Shown here piece after piece: positions 25,502 through 34,507 of a stretch of 64,000 nucleotides of DNA. The position numbers and the translations under genes are program-made. How positions within the stretch are numbered: the stretch's first letter is position 1; every line of letters starts with the position of its first letter. Source of the DNA: an uncultured Lachnospiraceae bacterium (GTDB lineage: Bacteria; Bacillota; Clostridia; Lachnospirales; Lachnospiraceae); contig CAJKGK010000011.1 in NCBI GenBank assembly GCA_905199445.1, positions 1 through 64,000 of the forward strand, read 5' to 3'. A model generated the notes under the pieces. The model saw only the letters and a list, made by a program, of their open reading frames with translations. It did not search any database and had not been told where the DNA came from.

Positions 25502-27358
25502 TTAATGAAAAAACTCATATACTTTCTGGGCAGCAGCCATATTCATGGAATCCACACCGGCCAGTTCTTCCAAACCGGCATTTTTGATAGCCTCGATTTC
25601 TTTAAAGCGCCGCATCAGTGCTTTGCGCCGTGTCGGCCCAATACCATCAATATCATCCAGCACAGAGTGAACCTGTCCCTTCTGGCGCAGACTGCGGTGA
25701 TATTCTATCGCAAAACGGTGGGCTTCATCCTGAATCCTTGTAATCAGCTTAAAACATTCCTGACGGCGGTCAATGGGCAGCTCCACATTATTAAAATACA
25801 GCCCCCTTGTATTATGATGGTCATCCTTCACCATACCACATACCGGGATATTTAAATTCAGGCGTTCAAGCACCTTCAGTGCCACGTTCACCTGACCTCT
25901 GCCGCCGTCCATCATCAGCAGATCAGGAAACTTTGAAAAGCTGCCCATAGCGCCATCCAATCCCTGATCAGCCAACGTCTGCCGTTCTTTAATCCCATGG
26001 GTAAAACGCCGTGTCAGCACCTCTTCCATAGACTGATAGTCATCCTGGCCCTTAAACCATTTAATTTTAAATTTACGATAAGCATTTTTCTTTGGCTGCC
26101 CATCCTCGTAGACAATCATGGAACCTACATTTTCAAAACCGCTGAAATTAGATATATCATAAGCTTCGATGCGCCGTATATGTTCAAGACCTAATATTTG
26201 TCCCAGTTCCTTCACAGCCCCCACCGTTCTTGCTTCTTCCCGCTTAATTTTTTCACTGTCCTTAATCAGCACCATACTGGCATTTTGTGCAGCCAGTTCT
26301 ACCAGACGTTCCTTATTTCCTTTTTGAGGCACTGTTATGGTCACCTTCTGCCCCCGTCGTCCGGAAAGCCACTGGGTAATCACCTCTTTTTCCAATATGT
26401 CCTCCTGCAGCAAAAGATTACCCGGCACAAAAGGGGAACCGGCATAAAACTGTTTAATAAAAGCCGTCATAATTTCCGAACGGCTTTCATTTTCCACACC
26501 GCTGACATAGAAATGATCTCTCCCGATTAATTTTCCGGAACGAATAAAAAAGACCTGAACAACAGCCTCATCTCCGGCTCTGGCAAAGGCAATCACATCT
26601 CTGTCATCCATCTGAGCGCTTGTAATTTTCTGCTTTTGAGAAATCTGTTTCACACTTGCCAGCAAGTCCCGATACTCCATGGCCTTTTCAAACTCCAGAT
26701 TTTGAGAAGCAGCCTCCATTTTCTTTTGGAGCATGTCCGCCACCTGAGTATAATTACCATTAAGAAAACTAACAGCCCCCAAAACCTTTGCCTTATAATC
26801 TTCACAGCTTATATAGCCCTGACATGGCGCATCACACTGGTGAATGTGATGATACAGGCAGGGACGCTCTTTCCCGATATCTTTTGGGAGGCTTCGACGA
26901 CAGGTGCGGATTTTATAAATTTTCTGGAGCAGTTCAATAATATTTTTGACTGCGGCCCCACTGGTATAGGGTCCAAAATATTTAGCCCCATCCTTTTTCA
27001 TTTTTCGCACAAGCATAATCCTGGGATAGGGCTCATTAACCGACACCCGAATATAGGGATAGGTTTTATCATCCTTAAGCATTGTATTATATTTAGGCCG
27101 ATGTTCTTTAATAAGATTACATTCAAGCACAAGGGCCTCCAGTTCGGAATCTGTCACAATATATTCAAACCTGGCAATTTTAGGCACCATACTGGCAATT
27201 TTAGGCGACAGATTTCTGCTGCTTTGAAAATACTGGCGTACCCGGTTTTTCAGACTAATGGCCTTACCCACATAAATAATATCATCATGGACATCGTGCA
27301 TTATATAAACACCGGGTCTGGCCGGCAGCTTTTTCAGTTCTTCTTCAATATTAAACAT
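25502..27358 (-). CDS. uvrC: Excinuclease ABC subunit C
   Basis: UvrC of 618 residues, the dual-incision nuclease of nucleotide excision repair. A GIY-YIG domain (GVYIMHDVHDDIIYVGKA, N-terminus), a cysteine cluster CRRSLPKDIGKERPCLYHH, a UVR helix pair (about 205-240), an RNase H-like C-terminal endonuclease and terminal helix-hairpin-helix motifs (LDDIDGIGPTRRKALM) are visible. It lies 115 bp upstream of hprK and is transcribed with it or just before it. Confidence 0.96.
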   Translation of the reverse strand: MFNIEEELKKLPARPGVYIMHDVHDDIIYVGKAISLKNRVRQYFQSSRNLSPKIASMVPKIARFEYIVTDSELEALVLECNLIKEHRPKYNTMLKDDKTYPYIRVSVNEPYPRIMLVRKMKKDGAKYFGPYTSGAAVKNIIELLQKIYKIRTCRRSLPKDIGKERPCLYHHIHQCDAPCQGYISCEDYKAKVLGAVSFLNGNYTQVADMLQKKMEAASQNLEFEKAMEYRDLLASVKQISQKQKITSAQMDDRDVIAFARAGDEAVVQVFFIRSGKLIGRDHFYVSGVENESRSEIMTAFIKQFYAGSPFVPGNLLLQEDILEKEVITQWLSGRRGQKVTITVPQKGNKERLVELAAQNASMVLIKDSEKIKREEARTVGAVKELGQILGLEHIRRIEAYDISNFSGFENVGSMIVYEDGQPKKNAYRKFKIKWFKGQDDYQSMEEVLTRRFTHGIKERQTLADQGLDGAMGSFSKFPDLLMMDGGRGQVNVALKVLERLNLNIPVCGMVKDDHHNTRGLYFNNVELPIDRRQECFKLITRIQDEAHRFAIEYHRSLRQKGQVHSVLDDIDGIGPTRRKALMRRFKEIEAIKNAGLEELAGVDSMNMAAAQKVYEFFH

Positions 27359-27432
27359 AATTACCTCCGTTTGATATCATGTCTGTTCAATATTCTATCT
27401 GTTCAGCATTATAATTGATGCTAAGTAAAAAT

Positions 27433-27469
27433 ATAAGCCTGACGGAAATGGTCACTCCGTCAGGCTTAT
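27433..27469 (-). terminator. Terminator of ftsH
   Basis: Perfect 14-bp stem (27433-27446 with 27456-27469) followed on the minus strand by ATTTTTAC. It lies 15 bp past the ftsH stop. Confidence 0.85.
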
Positions 27470-27483
27470 TTAAATCCGATTTT

Positions 27484-29637
27484 TCAGTCTTTAACCGAAG
27501 GAGACGCTTTGGCATCCCCGTCTTCATCGGACGTCTTGTGATCTTTTGATGCTGCCTTCTCCAGATCCTGATCCAGGTCATCCGATCCCGTCGAATCCAT
27601 GTCTGAACCCTTTAACGGGGGCCAGATTGTTTCCTCTGAAATAGGGTGGTTATTTTTCTCCATCCCCTGATCCAGAATACGTTCCACATCAAAGCCGGCC
27701 GGCTGTTCTTGTTTCATCGCTCCAGCCACAGATTCCGGGGTATTGTCTCTATTTGAGCCCAAAGCATTCTCGTCAGTGGGAACTTTTTTTTCTTCCGGTT
27801 CTGGAATACCTTTAATTCTACGGAAAATCTGCATAAACTCCTTACCGGTAATGGTTTCATTTTCAATCAGATAGTCACTGATTTCATCCAGACAGTCCAT
27901 ATTATCTTTTAAAAGATCCAGGGCTTTCTGATAGGCATCCTTGAGAATGCCCATAACCTCTGTGTCAATCTCCGCTGCCGTAGCATCACCGCAGTTTAAA
28001 ACAGTGCGTCCGCTAAGATACTGATCTTCCACCGAAGCCAGCCCCATCAGACCAAAGCGGTCAGACATACCATACTGGGTAACCATAGCTTTGGCGATAG
28101 CCGTGGCTCTTTCAATATCATTAGAAGCGCCTGTGGTTACGGAATTAAACTTCACCTGCTCCGCAGCGCGGCCGCCGAACAAAACAACCAGTTCTTCTTC
28201 CAGTTCACTTTGAGACATCAAATACTTTTCTTCCTCAGGAACCTGCATTGTATAGCCTAAGGCACCCATTGTTCTGGGGACAATGGTAATTTTCTGCACA
28301 GGCTCCGTATTTTTCTGTAAGGCTGCCGTCAGCGCATGTCCCACTTCATGATAAGATACAATCCGGCGCTCCTTGGCACTTAACACCCTGTCCTTTTTTT
28401 CCTTACCGGCAATCACAACCTCCACAGATTCAAAAAGATCCGCCTGAGATACAGCCATACGGCCATGCTTGACGGCGTGAAGTGCAGCCTCGTTAATAAT
28501 ATTGGCCAAATCTGAACCCACAGCACCGCTGGTGGCCAGACCGATTTCGTGTAAATCCACCGTATCGTCCATATGAACATTTTTTGAATGAACCTTCAGC
28601 GTCTCTATACGGCCTTTTAAATCCGGCTTTTCAACGATAATACGCCGGTCAAAACGGCCCGGGCGCAAAAGGGCCTTATCAAGAATCTCCGGACGGTTTG
28701 TAGCTGCCAGAATGATAATTCCTTTGGAGGAATCAAAACCATCCATCTCAGCCAACAGCTGATTTAAAGTCTGCTCACGCTCATCATTGCCGCCGTATCT
28801 GGAATCACGGCTTTTTCCGATGGCATCCAGCTCATCGATAAAAATAATACACGGTGCAGACTGCTGAGCCTGTTTAAAAAGATCACGGACACGGGAGGCA
28901 CCCACACCGACAAACATCTCCACAAAATCCGAACCGGATAAAGAATAAAAAGGAACGCCAGCCTCGCCGGCCACGGCTTTTGCAAGCAGAGTTTTACCAG
29001 TTCCCGGCGGTCCCACAAGAAGTGCGCCCTTTGGCAGTTTAGCTCCAATCTGGGTATATTTTGCCGGATTATGCAAAAAGTCCACAATCTCCTTCAGGGA
29101 TTCCTTGGATTCTTCCTGACCGGCCACATCCTTAAAAGTCACACCGGTGGCCTTCTGTACATAAACCTTGGCATTGCTTTTTCCCACACCCATCACGCCG
29201 CCGCTGCCCCGGGACATGAATCTGAAAATTAAAAACATGGCACCATAGATCAGCACAAGCGGCAGAACCCATGAAAGAATTGTCAGAAACATCGAACTGC
29301 TCTGGGGGATTTCCCGCTTAAACTCTACGCCGGCCGCCTCCAGCCGGTCAGTCAGTGTCAAATCCGACATCTGGCCTGTATAATAGGTTCTGGGAATCAT
29401 GGCAGTATCGTCATTGCGTGTAATCTCCAGACTGCCGTCATTTTTTACCAGCACATTTTTTACAACGCCCTCATCCAGCATTTCCAAAAACTGATTATAT
29501 GTGATTTCCTCTCTCCGGCTCTCTCTGGCCTGTGCTGAAAGAAAATTAAAAAACAGCAGCACACAGACAGCAATCACACCAATAACAACCATATTTATGA
29601 TATTTTTATTCTTTTTATCATTAGGTTTATTCTCCAT
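27484..29637 (-). CDS. ftsH: ATP-dependent zinc metalloprotease FtsH
   Basis: Membrane-anchored AAA+ protease of 717 residues that degrades misfolded membrane and regulatory proteins. Two membrane helices (about 15-35 and 115-135) flank an extracytoplasmic domain. The AAA module has Walker A GPPGTGKT, Walker B IIFIDELDAIG and SRH arginines in NRPEILDKALLRPGRFDRR. The protease zinc site is HEVGH. The C-terminus extends about 80 residues beyond the core and is acidic. The start at 29637 follows GGAAGGAG. Confidence 0.96.
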   Translation of the reverse strand: MENKPNDKKNKNIINMVVIGVIAVCVLLFFNFLSAQARESRREEITYNQFLEMLDEGVVKNVLVKNDGSLEITRNDDTAMIPRTYYTGQMSDLTLTDRLEAAGVEFKREIPQSSSMFLTILSWVLPLVLIYGAMFLIFRFMSRGSGGVMGVGKSNAKVYVQKATGVTFKDVAGQEESKESLKEIVDFLHNPAKYTQIGAKLPKGALLVGPPGTGKTLLAKAVAGEAGVPFYSLSGSDFVEMFVGVGASRVRDLFKQAQQSAPCIIFIDELDAIGKSRDSRYGGNDEREQTLNQLLAEMDGFDSSKGIIILAATNRPEILDKALLRPGRFDRRIIVEKPDLKGRIETLKVHSKNVHMDDTVDLHEIGLATSGAVGSDLANIINEAALHAVKHGRMAVSQADLFESVEVVIAGKEKKDRVLSAKERRIVSYHEVGHALTAALQKNTEPVQKITIVPRTMGALGYTMQVPEEEKYLMSQSELEEELVVLFGGRAAEQVKFNSVTTGASNDIERATAIAKAMVTQYGMSDRFGLMGLASVEDQYLSGRTVLNCGDATAAEIDTEVMGILKDAYQKALDLLKDNMDCLDEISDYLIENETITGKEFMQIFRRIKGIPEPEEKKVPTDENALGSNRDNTPESVAGAMKQEQPAGFDVERILDQGMEKNNHPISEETIWPPLKGSDMDSTGSDDLDQDLEKAASKDHKTSDEDGDAKASPSVKD

Positions 29638-29793
29638 ACGCTTTCTCCTTCCATTCACACTTTTGGTGTCTGGATATACTTTTCCATACTTTAATTACTA
29701 TATCCTAAAAAAGCAAAAACGTCTACTCAATTCACAATTTTTTACGAAAAATTAATAATGAAGTTGCTTTATCAAACCTCTTGACGGAAAAAA

Positions 29794-29830
29794 AGCCTTG
29801 GAAATACCCATCCCATGGATTTCCAAAGCT
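29794..29830 (-). terminator. Terminator of the LspA-like gene
   Basis: A 12-bp stem (29794-29805 with 29819-29830, one G-U pair as minus-strand RNA) followed on the minus strand by a run of seven T. Confidence 0.8.
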
Positions 29831-29844
29831 ATTTTCTTGTGCTT

Positions 29845-30303
29845 TTACTTTTTTTCAGACAGGCCGGCAAGCACCGCCAAAGCGGCACCGGCAAAAATAC
29901 AGAAATCACCAATGTTAAAAATAATCCGCTCTAACCGCCTGCATCCGATGGATATTCTGAAATAATCCGTCACCCTGCCGCAGGTCAGCCGTTCTGCTGC
30001 ATTGCTTGCCGCACCACCAAGAATCAGAGCCAACCCCAGTTTAAGCATCCGGGAACCGTCGCTGCCGGCCGCGGCCGCCAAAAGTCCGCACACAAGGCCC
30101 AGCAAAAATACAGTAATCCCGGCCAAAAGTCTGGCATGATGCCGCAAGGCACCCAGCATGGCACCATCGTTAAAATACTTCGTAATCACAATATGTCCGC
30201 CGGCCACGGCCTGCCTGCTGTTTAAATCCTTATGATCTCTGATCCACTTTTTAATCCATAAATCCCCGCCGCAAACACCTGCGGCAACTAAAAACCATAT
30301 CAT
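29845..30303 (-). CDS. Divergent signal peptidase II (LspA-like)
   Basis: Membrane protein of 152 residues with four hydrophobic segments, matching lipoprotein signal peptidase. The two catalytic aspartates appear kept in RVTDYF and FNIGDFCIFAG, and an FNDGAML segment corresponds to the FNxGA motif. The usual GNxxDR motif is altered to SNAAERL. It may be an active but diverged LspA or a paralogue. The start at 30303 has AAGGG upstream; longer starts lack one. No lnt or rluD partner is adjacent. Confidence 0.75.
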   Translation of the reverse strand: MIWFLVAAGVCGGDLWIKKWIRDHKDLNSRQAVAGGHIVITKYFNDGAMLGALRHHARLLAGITVFLLGLVCGLLAAAAGSDGSRMLKLGLALILGGAASNAAERLTCGRVTDYFRISIGCRRLERIIFNIGDFCIFAGAALAVLAGLSEKK

Positions 30304-30387
30304 TTTTATGTTCCCTTCCCCCTGATTTTTCATCTTCGGATTTTTATAATGATTATATATCAGCCGGCCATTTTTCACAACCAGCAA

Positions 30388-30416
30388 TTGAATTTAAAAT
30401 TTGGTTTTGCTATACT
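30388..30416 (+). promoter_or_regulatory. Promoter of the MATE-EFR1 pair
   Basis: TTGAAT (30388-30393), a 17-bp spacer and TATACT (30411-30416) with a TG extension lie about 40 bp before the MATE start on the plus strand. Confidence 0.6.
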
Positions 30417-30454
30417 ATATACGTAAAACTTTTTGAAAGGGGTCTTAACTTCAT

Positions 30455-31819
30455 ATGGAAAAACAACAAAAGAATAAGATGGGGTATGCACCGATTACGC
30501 CGCTGCTTGCTTCCATGGCACTGCCTGCCATGATCTCCATGCTGATTCAGGCACTGTATAATGTGGTAGACAGTATCTTTGTTTCCAGAATCAGCTCCGA
30601 GGCGCTTTCAGCCATTTCTCTGGCATTTCCAGTACAGATGCTGATGATCTCGGTCGTTGTGGGAACCGGCGTTGGTATAAACTCCCTTGTTGCCCGCCGC
30701 CTGGGTGAACAAAGACAGGCAGAAGCCAACAACGCAGCCAGTCACGGCATCGTTTTAGGCATCATCAGCTGGCTCATCATTGCACTGCTGGGCGCCTTTG
30801 GTTCCCGTCCGTTTTTTATGGCAACAACAGACAATGCCAACATTATCGAGATGGGCGTCAGCTATACAACCATTGTCACCGTATTCTGTCTTTTTACAAC
30901 CATCCAGGTTTGTATTGAAAAAACGCTTCAGGCCACGGGAAATATGATTTTCCCCATGTGTTCTCAGTTAATCGGCTGTATCAGCAACATTATTCTGGAT
31001 CCAATCCTTATTTTTGGTTATTTTGGCTTTCCGGCCATGGGCATCCGAGGTGCAGCCATTGCCACCGTTACCGGTCAGCTGTTTGGTATGATTTTCTGTA
31101 TGTGTATACTGAAATTTAAAAATCATGCTGTTCATATTTCTCTGAAGCATTTCCGTTTTGACAGAGAAACAGTCAAACATATTTATCAGGTAGGCTTTCC
31201 CTCTATTATTATGCAGGCCATCGGCTCTGTCCTTGTAACCTTCCTGAATATGATTCTTATTTCATTTTCCGAAGCAGCCGTCAATGTCCTTGGTATTTAC
31301 TACAAACTTCAGTCCTTTGTATTTATGCCCATCTTTGGTCTGACCCAGGGTGCCATGCCGATTCTTGGCTATAATTACGGGGCAGGGCAAAAGGATCGGA
31401 TGCTCAAAACCCTTAAAATCGGCACACTTTTTGCTGCGGTCATTATGGTGATCGGCACACTTTTGTTCCAACTGTTTCCTGACACAATGCTTGGTATGTT
31501 TAATGCGGATGCCACTACGCTGGAAATCGGAATCCCGGCCATGCGAACCATCAGTCTGTGCTTTATTCCCGCAGCCCTGGGCATTATGTTTTCAACACTG
31601 TTTCAGGCCGTAGGCAAAGGTTTTAACAGTCTGATTCTTTCTCTTGTGCGTCAGCTGATCTGTATTTTGCCGGTTGCCTATCTCCTGTCCAAAATCAGTC
31701 TTGCCGCCGTATGGTACGCTTTCCCTATTGCGGAGATCGTTTCCTGTATTCTGGGCATTTTAATGTTTGTTGCTCTTTACAAAAAAGTACTTGTCCATTT
31801 AAAACCACTGGAAGTATAA
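30455..31819 (+). CDS. MATE family efflux transporter
   Basis: Polytopic Na+- or H+-coupled exporter of 454 residues with about twelve hydrophobic segments and two homologous MatE halves (PAMISMLIQALYNVVDSIFV near the N-terminus). It resembles the NorM/DinF-like clostridial branch. The substrate is unknown. It is one of the few plus-strand genes, with its own promoter, and is followed after 33 bp by an EFR1 protein. A second, distinct MATE gene lies at 43263-44615. Confidence 0.88.
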   Translation: MEKQQKNKMGYAPITPLLASMALPAMISMLIQALYNVVDSIFVSRISSEALSAISLAFPVQMLMISVVVGTGVGINSLVARRLGEQRQAEANNAASHGIVLGIISWLIIALLGAFGSRPFFMATTDNANIIEMGVSYTTIVTVFCLFTTIQVCIEKTLQATGNMIFPMCSQLIGCISNIILDPILIFGYFGFPAMGIRGAAIATVTGQLFGMIFCMCILKFKNHAVHISLKHFRFDRETVKHIYQVGFPSIIMQAIGSVLVTFLNMILISFSEAAVNVLGIYYKLQSFVFMPIFGLTQGAMPILGYNYGAGQKDRMLKTLKIGTLFAAVIMVIGTLLFQLFPDTMLGMFNADATTLEIGIPAMRTISLCFIPAALGIMFSTLFQAVGKGFNSLILSLVRQLICILPVAYLLSKISLAAVWYAFPIAEIVSCILGILMFVALYKKVLVHLKPLEV

Positions 31820-31852
31820 AATTAACCTTTAAGAAATCGGAGGAGGATTCTT

Positions 31853-32608
31853 ATGCGTGAACAAACAGCCCTTTACTATTTTTCGGCTACAGGCAATTCT
31901 TTGACAACCGCCCGGATTCTGGCACAAGCGCTGGAAGGCGACTGCCGAATCATCTCAGCCGCTTCACTAAAAGATTTAGAACAGATTGATGTGACAGCGC
32001 ACTGCGTTGGATTTGTATTTCCTATTTATTATGGAGACATGCCGTATATTATACGAAATCTTATAGAAAAAATGAACTTTCCGGAAAACTGCTACATTTT
32101 TACGTTTTCCACCTACAGAGGCCATCCGGGAGATGTGGCTGCCAGAATGAATGATCTTTTAAACAAGCGGGGGGCTTTCCTGTCACTCAATCTTGGAATT
32201 CCCATGCCTGGAAACAGTTATTTAAGCACCCCAAAGCAGGCTGAGGAAGCGCTTTTGAATCAGCAATCCAATATTTTAAAACTGGCTCCTCAGATCGTGC
32301 AAAGACGCTCTGAGGATTATGCCAAACTTCCCCTTCCCCAGCCATCGCCGGTTTCCAAACTGTGGAATATGCGCGGGATGACGGCCGATGATCGCTGCAT
32401 TCAGTGCGGCATCTGCGCCCGTGTATGCCCCATGGATAACATCACCTTAAATCCCCGACCAACCTTTGGGGAGAACTGTCTCACCTGTCTGGCCTGCTTC
32501 CACTGGTGTCCCACAGAGGCTATCTATATGAGCAAAGAAACGGAAATTCAGCGCCGCCCCAAATACCATCACCCGGACATTCGTTTAGATGATATGATCA
32601 GCTCTTAA
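31853..32608 (+). CDS. EFR1 family flavodoxin/ferredoxin fusion protein
   Basis: A 251-residue redox protein joining an N-terminal flavodoxin-like domain (FSATGNSLTTARI) to two C-terminal [4Fe-4S] ferredoxin motifs, CIQCGICARVCP and CLTCLACFHWCP. The family (EFR1) is common in anaerobic Firmicutes and is thought to move electrons, with unknown partners. AGGAGG precedes the ATG. Its last 24 bases overlap the 3' end of the convergent IclR gene. Confidence 0.88.
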   Translation: MREQTALYYFSATGNSLTTARILAQALEGDCRIISAASLKDLEQIDVTAHCVGFVFPIYYGDMPYIIRNLIEKMNFPENCYIFTFSTYRGHPGDVAARMNDLLNKRGAFLSLNLGIPMPGNSYLSTPKQAEEALLNQQSNILKLAPQIVQRRSEDYAKLPLPQPSPVSKLWNMRGMTADDRCIQCGICARVCPMDNITLNPRPTFGENCLTCLACFHWCPTEAIYMSKETEIQRRPKYHHPDIRLDDMISS

Positions 32609-33397
32609 AGATTCCTCCAGGCGATAAGCCGGATACTGTCCGGTATAGCCCATATTGACAGACAGACGGGCACATGCTTCCCAGATCAGTCTGGCTGCCA
32701 GCAAAAACCGCTCCTCTTTAATACTGCGGAACATGCCCGAGGAGACAAGCACATACTGAGGAAAGCCGCTGCTGTTAAAAACAGGAGCGCCCACACAGCG
32801 CAGACCAATACGGTGTTCACCGTTCTCAACGGCTACGCCATTATATCGAATACGCTCAAATTCCCGTTCCAGATCCTGCGCCTCTACCAGTGTATGAGGC
32901 GTATACATCCGGCGGGTTTTATTTTTCAACAGCTGGCGGCACTGATGCCGATCCGGCATAAAGGCCCAAACAGCCTTCCCCATAGCCGTACTGTGCATGG
33001 GAAAACGGCTACCAGCTTCTGTAACAACTCTCATAGGATTGCCTGTATCCTGAAGATACAGGCAAAGCATTTCTTCGGCCTGATAGGTCCACAGCCCAAC
33101 AGTCTCGCCGGTCTGCATGGCAATCCCCGGCATATAAGTTCTGGCATAATCTACAATATGCCACGACCTGCGCACCGCATTGCCCAGTTCAAATAAATGC
33201 ATCCCCAGCCTGTACTTTCCACTGCCACCGTCCTGCTCAATAACTCCAAAATGGCGCATTGTGGACAAAAGACCATACACCGTTGTTTTGGGATAACCAC
33301 ATCGTACGGACAGCTCCTGAAGGGAAAGCCCAGAATCCGACGCAGCCAGTGCATTTAAAAGAAGCATGGCCTTTTCCACTGATTTGATTTCACCCAT
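32585..33397 (-). CDS. IclR family transcriptional regulator
   Basis: IclR-type repressor/activator of 270 residues: an N-terminal winged helix (LSLQELSVRCGYPKTTVYGLL) and a C-terminal effector-binding domain with FPMHSTAMGKA and GLRCVGAPVFN. It abuts the xdhC-like gene (start codon next to its stop) and is the last gene of the importer/XdhC operon, so it may regulate that operon or a nearby purine or aromatic pathway. The effector is unknown. Confidence 0.88.
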   Translation of the reverse strand: MGEIKSVEKAMLLLNALAASDSGLSLQELSVRCGYPKTTVYGLLSTMRHFGVIEQDGGSGKYRLGMHLFELGNAVRRSWHIVDYARTYMPGIAMQTGETVGLWTYQAEEMLCLYLQDTGNPMRVVTEAGSRFPMHSTAMGKAVWAFMPDRHQCRQLLKNKTRRMYTPHTLVEAQDLEREFERIRYNGVAVENGEHRIGLRCVGAPVFNSSGFPQYVLVSSGMFRSIKEERFLLAARLIWEACARLSVNMGYTGQYPAYRLEESLRADHII

Positions 33398-34423
33398 CTA
33401 CAGCCGCTCCTTATGCTCTGAACGTATAAGAATCATCTCAGCCGCAATACTGATGGCAATTTCCGCCGGGGTTTCTCCTTTAATCGGCAGACCAATAGGT
33501 GTGTGCATACGGTTAATGTCTTCCATGGCAATCCCCGCTTCCAGCAAACGTTTTGTAGTTGCCGCAATTTTATGTCTGCTGCCGATGACACCAATATAAG
33601 CCGCCGGTGTCTGAAGCGCCTGATAAAGGACCTCGTAATCAGACTGATGTCCTCTGGTCATAATCACCACATAGTCCTGCGCTTTGATCTGAATTTGATC
33701 CGTAAAATCTTTAAAATCTCCATACACCGTATGATGTACCCCTTTAAAAAGACGGGGATCGGCAAAATGTTCCCTGTCTTCGTAAACAACCACTTTAAAT
33801 CCCACATGGGCAATGACCGGAACAAGCTCCTGAGCCACATGGCCGCCGCCAAATACATATACCCAGCCGGACTGGATCAATGGTTCCACAAAATAATCCG
33901 GTTCTGTGCCTGTCCGGACAGATGTATTTTTCAGAAAAGGCAGTAGCTGTGCTTCCGTCACACCATCCATAAAGTTCAGCCCCGACATTTTATCATACAC
34001 ACCGGTCTGGCAGGCTGCCCCTTCTTTGATGGCCGTAACCAGCCATGCATCTGTGTCCGCATCGTAAAGCCTGAGCATATGGTCAAGCATGGCCGTAAAA
34101 TTTGCATCACCGCCGTTGATGTACTGAAAATAAACAACCACATTGCCACCGCAGATCATCCCTATATCCGCAGTCTGATTTTTCGTCAGATTAAAGCCCT
34201 TGGTCATTGAGCATTTTTCTTTCAGCACTCTAAGTGCCTCTTTAGTGCTTAAATATTCCACATTGCCCCCTCCGATGGTGCCCATGGTGCTTCCGTCTTC
34301 AAACACCGCCATTTTTGCCCCATTTCCCCTGGGCGTAGACCCTGAACTGGCCACAATACTGGTAAGCACAAAACTTTCCGGCTTTTTCAGTCGTTCCCTC
34401 AAGGCTTTAAAAAATTCAATCAT
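33398..34423 (-). CDS. XdhC/CoxI family protein (molybdenum-enzyme maturation)
   Basis: XdhC-type maturation factor of 341 residues that in known systems protects and sulfurates molybdenum cofactor and delivers it to xanthine dehydrogenase-type enzymes. The N-terminal SSGSTPRGNGAKM and GTIGGGNVEY segments and the C-terminal Rossmann domain (VYVFGGGHVAQELVP, IGVIGSRHKIA) match the family. The start at 34423 follows GAAAGGGGA. No dehydrogenase subunits are in the window, so its client enzyme is elsewhere. It lies in an operon with a FecCD-type importer. Confidence 0.88.
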   Translation of the reverse strand: MIEFFKALRERLKKPESFVLTSIVASSGSTPRGNGAKMAVFEDGSTMGTIGGGNVEYLSTKEALRVLKEKCSMTKGFNLTKNQTADIGMICGGNVVVYFQYINGGDANFTAMLDHMLRLYDADTDAWLVTAIKEGAACQTGVYDKMSGLNFMDGVTEAQLLPFLKNTSVRTGTEPDYFVEPLIQSGWVYVFGGGHVAQELVPVIAHVGFKVVVYEDREHFADPRLFKGVHHTVYGDFKDFTDQIQIKAQDYVVIMTRGHQSDYEVLYQALQTPAAYIGVIGSRHKIAATTKRLLEAGIAMEDINRMHTPIGLPIKGETPAEIAISIAAEMILIRSEHKERL

Positions 34424-34507
34424 ATCGTTTCCCCTTTCTGTGTGCCGGCCGCAAAGCATGGCGGCTTTTGCAGTCTTAGCACAGATAATGCCGCAATCCT
34501 ATATGAA

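Noticed and set aside
26636..27418. 260-residue plus-strand ORF
   Set aside because: Antisense to uvrC; no recognisable domain.
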